From positions 1 to 8,554 of the forward strand of contig JBJOKB010000019.1 in the NCBI GenBank assembly GCA_046046315.1: 8,554 nucleotides of DNA, written 5' to 3'. Shown piece after piece: positions 6,382 through 8,554 of the stretch. The notes under the pieces were generated by a model that saw only the letters and a program-made list of their open reading frames with translations, was not told where the DNA came from and did no database searches. This stretch comes from ATZT02 sp046046315. Its GTDB lineage: Bacteria; Actinomycetota; Actinomycetes; S36-B12; UBA5976. A program made the translations under genes and the position numbers. Every line of letters begins with the position of its first letter. The first letter of the stretch is position 1.

Positions 6382-6393
6382 GGTTAATTAACC
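6382..6393. repeat. 12-base perfect palindrome at a convergent gene junction
   Basis: GGTTAATTAACC lies exactly where the dehydrogenase gene and the trhO gene meet. It fills the 6-base gap and includes the trhO stop codon. It is not followed by a T-tract on either strand, so it is a poor terminator. Confidence 0.5.
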
Positions 6394-7296
6394 AACAAGT
6401 TCTTTATTTGATTTAAATTCTCGATCATGAATACAAGGCAAACCTTTATGGTTTGCATAACACTCATCGCAAAGTAAAACTAGTTGATGACAATTTTCAT
6501 TTAGACAATTTCTAAAAGACTTAGTTTTAGCTTCACAACGTGCACAATTGCCTAATAGTTTTGTGTGATCACTAAAATCAATGGTTAGGCGATCATCAAA
6601 TGTGTAGAGAGAACCTTCCCATAATGAATCATCCCCATATTTGTTGCCATATCTAACAATTCCACCTTTAATTTGGTAGACCTCTTGAAAACCTCTATTT
6701 TTCATTAACACAGATAAAATCTCGCAACGAATACCACCGGTGCAATATGTAATTACGGCTTTATTTTTTAAATGGTCATATTTGCCACTTTCAATTTCAG
6801 AAATGAAATCTCTGGTCGTGGAGGTATCAGGGATTACAGCATCTTTAAATCTGCCAACTTTTGCCTCAAAGGCATTTCGGCCATCAAAAAATACAACATC
6901 CTCTGGGCGTTGTTCTACTAATTCGTTTACTTCTTCTGCGCGAAGGTGTTTGCCTCCACCGATAACCCCATTTTGATCAACTTTTATTTCATCATTAATT
7001 CCAAATGAAACTAGTTCTTCCTTTATTTTGATTTTTAGTTTAGGAAAATCATTTCCAGTTCCTTCAGACCACTTAAAGTCAATCTTTTTAAATCCTGGAT
7101 ACTCTCTTGTGGCTTTGACATATTTCTTTAAGTCCATCATTTTTCCACCCAAGGTGCCATTTATCCCTTGCTTAGAAATTAAGATTCTTCCCTTGAGATT
7201 AAGTGATTGACATAAAGTTTTTTGCCAAAGCATGAGAGCTTCAGGATCAGAAATAGGAGTGAAGGCGTAAAAAAGAATAACTTTGTCGAGATCCAT
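6388..7296 (-). CDS. trhO: tRNA uridine(34) hydroxylase TrhO (UPF0176, YceA-like rhodanese)
   Basis: Members of this family hydroxylate C5 of U34 in tRNA anticodons, using prephenate made upstream of the aromatic pathway in E. coli. The 302-residue product has the expected order. An N-terminal acylphosphatase-like domain carries the G-I-N-G-T signature (44-48). A rhodanese domain (about 115-225) has the active-site loop Y-C-T-G-G-I-R-C-E (C185 and C191), and a C-terminal cysteine-rich tail follows (C251, C254, C264, C269, C276, C279, C288). Length and motifs are normal and C185 is the expected catalytic residue. The ATG at 7296 has no Shine-Dalgarno sequence, but a promoter-like pair ends six bases before it, so translation is probably leaderless. 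It lies 48 bases downstream of the tRNA-Val gene on the same strand and converges with the dehydrogenase gene. Confidence 0.92.
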   Translation of the reverse strand: MDLDKVILFYAFTPISDPEALMLWQKTLCQSLNLKGRILISKQGINGTLGGKMMDLKKYVKATREYPGFKKIDFKWSEGTGNDFPKLKIKIKEELVSFGINDEIKVDQNGVIGGGKHLRAEEVNELVEQRPEDVVFFDGRNAFEAKVGRFKDAVIPDTSTTRDFISEIESGKYDHLKNKAVITYCTGGIRCEILSVLMKNRGFQEVYQIKGGIVRYGNKYGDDSLWEGSLYTFDDRLTIDFSDHTKLLGNCARCEAKTKSFRNCLNENCHQLVLLCDECYANHKGLPCIHDREFKSNKELVG

Positions 7297-7302
7297 AATT
7301 TA

Positions 7303-7330
7303 AGTTTAACTAGTATCAAAATCAATTCAA
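7303..7330 (-). promoter_or_regulatory. Candidate promoter for leaderless trhO
   Basis: On the minus strand TTGAAT (complement of 7325-7330), a 16-base spacer and TAAACT (complement of 7303-7308) form a reasonable sigma-A pair. The ATG follows 6 bases after the -10, and no ribosome site exists. It would let trhO be expressed independently of the tRNA cluster. Confidence 0.45.
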
Positions 7331-7344
7331 AAAAGTATTACCAG

Positions 7345-7418
7345 TGGTCGATAGAGGACTCGAACCTCCGACCTCATCCATGTCAAGGATGCGCTCTAAC
7401 CAACTGAGCTAACCGACC
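7345..7418 (-). tRNA. tRNA-Val (anticodon GAC)
   Basis: The complement folds into a full cloverleaf. The acceptor stem GGTCGGT pairs with ATCGACC and the D stem GCTC pairs with GAGC. The anticodon stem CATCC/GGATG encloses TTGACAT, which gives anticodon GAC. The T stem GGAGG/CCTCT surrounds TTCGAGT. The discriminator base is A at 7345. The 3' CCA is not encoded and must be added after transcription. Confidence 0.97.
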
Positions 7419-7432
7419 AAAATTATTTTTGG

Positions 7433-7503
7433 AGGTGGAGACGGGATTTGAACCCGTGTACGCGGCTTTGCAGGCCGCTGCCTCGCCTCTCGGCCACTCC
7501 ACC
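7433..7503 (-). tRNA. tRNA-Cys (anticodon GCA)
   Basis: On the minus strand the acceptor stem GGTGGAG pairs with CTCCACC. The anticodon stem GCGGC/GCCGC encloses CTGCAAA, giving anticodon GCA. The T arm ACGGG-TTCAAAT-CCCGT is complete. The discriminator is U at 7433, as required by cysteinyl-tRNA synthetase. At 71 bases it has the usual length. CCA is not encoded. Confidence 0.97.
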
Positions 7504-7508
7504 AATTT

Positions 7509-7548
7509 GAAATTTAATTTAATAATTTAAATATTAATTTTAAATTTC
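7509..7548. repeat. AT-only inverted repeat between tRNA-Gly and tRNA-Cys
   Basis: The spacer can fold into a hairpin of 9 base pairs (GAAATTTAA, 7509-7517, with TTAAATTTC, 7540-7548). A 1/2-base internal loop follows, then 6 more pairs (TTAATA, 7519-7524, with TATTAA, 7532-7537) and a 7-base loop. All pairs but one are A-T. It lies inside the tRNA precursor if the cluster is transcribed as one unit. Confidence 0.6.
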
Positions 7549-7550
7549 AG

Positions 7551-7623
7551 AGCGGACGACGGGATTCGAACCCGCGACCCTAACCTTGGCAAGGTTATGC
7601 GCTACCAACTGCGCTACGTCCGC
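7551..7623 (-). tRNA. tRNA-Gly (anticodon GCC)
   Basis: On the minus strand GCGGACG pairs with CGTCCGC as the acceptor stem. The anticodon stem TAACC/GGTTA encloses TTGCCAA, giving anticodon GCC. The T arm GCGGG-TTCGAAT-CCCGT is standard. The discriminator is U at 7551, typical of bacterial tRNA-Gly. CCA is not encoded. It is the first gene of the Gly-Cys-Val cluster. Confidence 0.97.
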
Positions 7624-7738
7624 GAATAAATAGACAAATCTTAAAAAAATGGAAATTTGACTATTTGTACCTGTTCAAGATACCCGAAGGTGAGGAGAAA
7701 GGGTTCAGTCGAGTATCGAAGTGGTGATTACGCAGGTA
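7624..7738. promoter_or_regulatory. Divergent control region between the tRNA cluster and the pabB-type gene
   Basis: For the tRNA cluster, TAAGAT on the minus strand (complement of 7638-7643) is a possible -10, 14 bases before tRNA-Gly, but no good -35 is seen. For the plus-strand gene, TTGACT (7657-7662) is a good -35, with TACCCG (7681-7686) as a weak -10 after 18 bases. Between there and the ATG, GATAC (7679-7683) could pair with GTATC (7713-7717). No known riboswitch is recognisable. Confidence 0.3.
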
Positions 7739-8554
7739 ATGTCTCAAGTTATGGTGCACTTAAAAAACCAGGCCCAAGAGCAAGCCTATGCACAATTTGG
7801 CACCAAGCGCTTTGTTGGTCTGCAGGATGTAGCTATTGATTTGAATCGATTAAATGAGCCAGGTCTTTGGGCGGTGATTGGAACTTTTGAAGGTTCGTGG
7901 TTATTGCTGAAGTTTGCAAATGAAGTTGAAAATCCAATTAGTTTTCAAGGTGATTGGAATGGAGTTGATCCAAATAATTGGATTTCATCCATGAATCAAT
8001 CCGAATACGAAAATGCGGTATCAGGAATAAGAGAACATATCTCTTTAGGTGATGTTTATCAGGCAAATATTTGTCGAGTATTAAAAACCGAAATAAGTTC
8101 AACAGGATTCGATATTGAAGGTTTAGCTAATTTATTAACAACTCAAAATCCGGCTCCATATTCTTGCGTGATCAGTGTTAAGCAAGAGGCTCATGAAAGA
8201 CTGACAAAAGATGTTGCTTTGGTGTCGGCATCACCTGAGTTATTTTTAGAAAGAAATGAACAAAAAATTGCTTCAAGTCCTATTAAAGGAACTGGTAGAA
8301 CCAAAGAAGACTTAGAGGAAAAAGACAAAGCAGAAAATGTCATGATTGTCGATCTTGTTCGAAACGATCTATCCCAAGTTTGCCAAACAGGTTCGGTGCA
8401 CGTTCCAAGTTTGTTAGAAGTTCAAACACATCCAGGATTAGTACACTTGGTTTCTACAGTTGAGGGAATGCTCAAAGAAAATATAAAATGGTCTGAGATT
8501 TTTGATTCAACATTTCCGCCCGGTTCGGTGAGTGGCGCACCCAAAATTAGTGCT
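7739..8554 (+). CDS. pabB: Aminodeoxychorismate synthase component I-like protein (partial, 3' end beyond the window)
   Basis: The enzyme converts chorismate to 4-amino-4-deoxychorismate, with ammonia from a glutaminase partner, for p-aminobenzoate and folate synthesis. The first 272 residues are present. Family motifs are G-D-V-Y-Q-A-N (104-110), A-S-P-E-L-F-L-E-R (164-172), P-I-K-G-T (181-185), K-A-E-N-V-M-I-V-D-L-V-R-N-D-L (197-211), T-H-P-G-L-V-H-L-V-S-T-V-E-G (230-243) and F-P-P-G-S-V-S-G-A-P-K (259-269). K183 in P-I-K-G-T is the key sign: PabB enzymes have this lysine, while anthranilate synthase (TrpE) typically has Ala. The last conserved C-terminal motifs lie outside the window. The start is uncertain: ATG 7739, ATG 7751 and GTG 7721 are all in frame, and none has a good ribosome site. 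Confidence 0.85.
   Translation, partial: MSQVMVHLKNQAQEQAYAQFGTKRFVGLQDVAIDLNRLNEPGLWAVIGTFEGSWLLLKFANEVENPISFQGDWNGVDPNNWISSMNQSEYENAVSGIREHISLGDVYQANICRVLKTEISSTGFDIEGLANLLTTQNPAPYSCVISVKQEAHERLTKDVALVSASPELFLERNEQKIASSPIKGTGRTKEDLEEKDKAENVMIVDLVRNDLSQVCQTGSVHVPSLLEVQTHPGLVHLVSTVEGMLKENIKWSEIFDSTFPPGSVSGAPKISA

Noticed and set aside
7331..7345. T-run after tRNA-Val on the minus strand as an intrinsic terminator
   Set aside because: There is a T6 tract but no stable stem directly before it apart from the tRNA itself, so I did not list it.
7657..7839. Plus-strand open frame of 60 codons in another frame at the pabB leader
   Set aside because: Its composition is not protein-like and it overlaps the pabB frame, whose motifs are unmistakable.
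1..8554. Mobile elements, CRISPR arrays, toxin-antitoxin or defence genes
   Set aside because: No transposase, integrase, direct-repeat array, or known defence domain is visible on either strand; the tRNA cluster shows no duplicated 3' end that would mark an integration site.

Overview
The window looks like a piece of the main chromosome of a low-GC actinobacterium. The evidence is AT-rich DNA (roughly 40% GC by eye), very tight gene packing, likely leaderless transcripts with extended -10 promoters, a Gly(GCC)-Cys(GCA)-Val(GAC) tRNA cluster in an order I recall from Actinobacteria, a small Lys-rich protein of an actinobacterial type, and RibD_C-type reductase and aminodeoxychorismate synthase genes of actinobacterial character. 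A streamlined freshwater lineage of the acI/Nanopelagicales type would fit, but that placement is inference. TGA, TAA and TAG all serve as stops, so the code is standard.

Layout: (1) 1-505, minus strand: start-containing fragment of a pyrimidine/dihydrofolate reductase-like (RibD C-terminal) protein. (2) 578-4117, plus strand: three exported proteins in a row, namely an unknown secreted protein, an M23 peptidoglycan endopeptidase with a PG-binding domain, and an unusual coiled-coil plus GH25 muramidase fusion. A 37-residue basic protein lies on the minus strand between the last two. (3) 4229-6381, plus strand: a coupled pair, a PLP aminotransferase followed two bases later by a D-2-hydroxyacid dehydrogenase of the glyoxylate/hydroxypyruvate reductase type. 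(4) 6388-7623, minus strand: tRNA-Gly, tRNA-Cys and tRNA-Val followed by trhO, a tRNA U34 hydroxylase. (5) 7739-8554, plus strand: 5' part of an aminodeoxychorismate synthase component I (pabB-type) gene, cut by the window end.

The functional core is the cell-wall block. An endopeptidase that cuts peptide cross-links sits next to a muramidase that cuts glycan strands. The muramidase carries a coiled-coil of the kind that FtsEX controls in PcsB, CwlO and EnvC type proteins. The remaining genes are metabolic or tRNA-related housekeeping genes. I see no mobile element, CRISPR array, phage gene or defence system.
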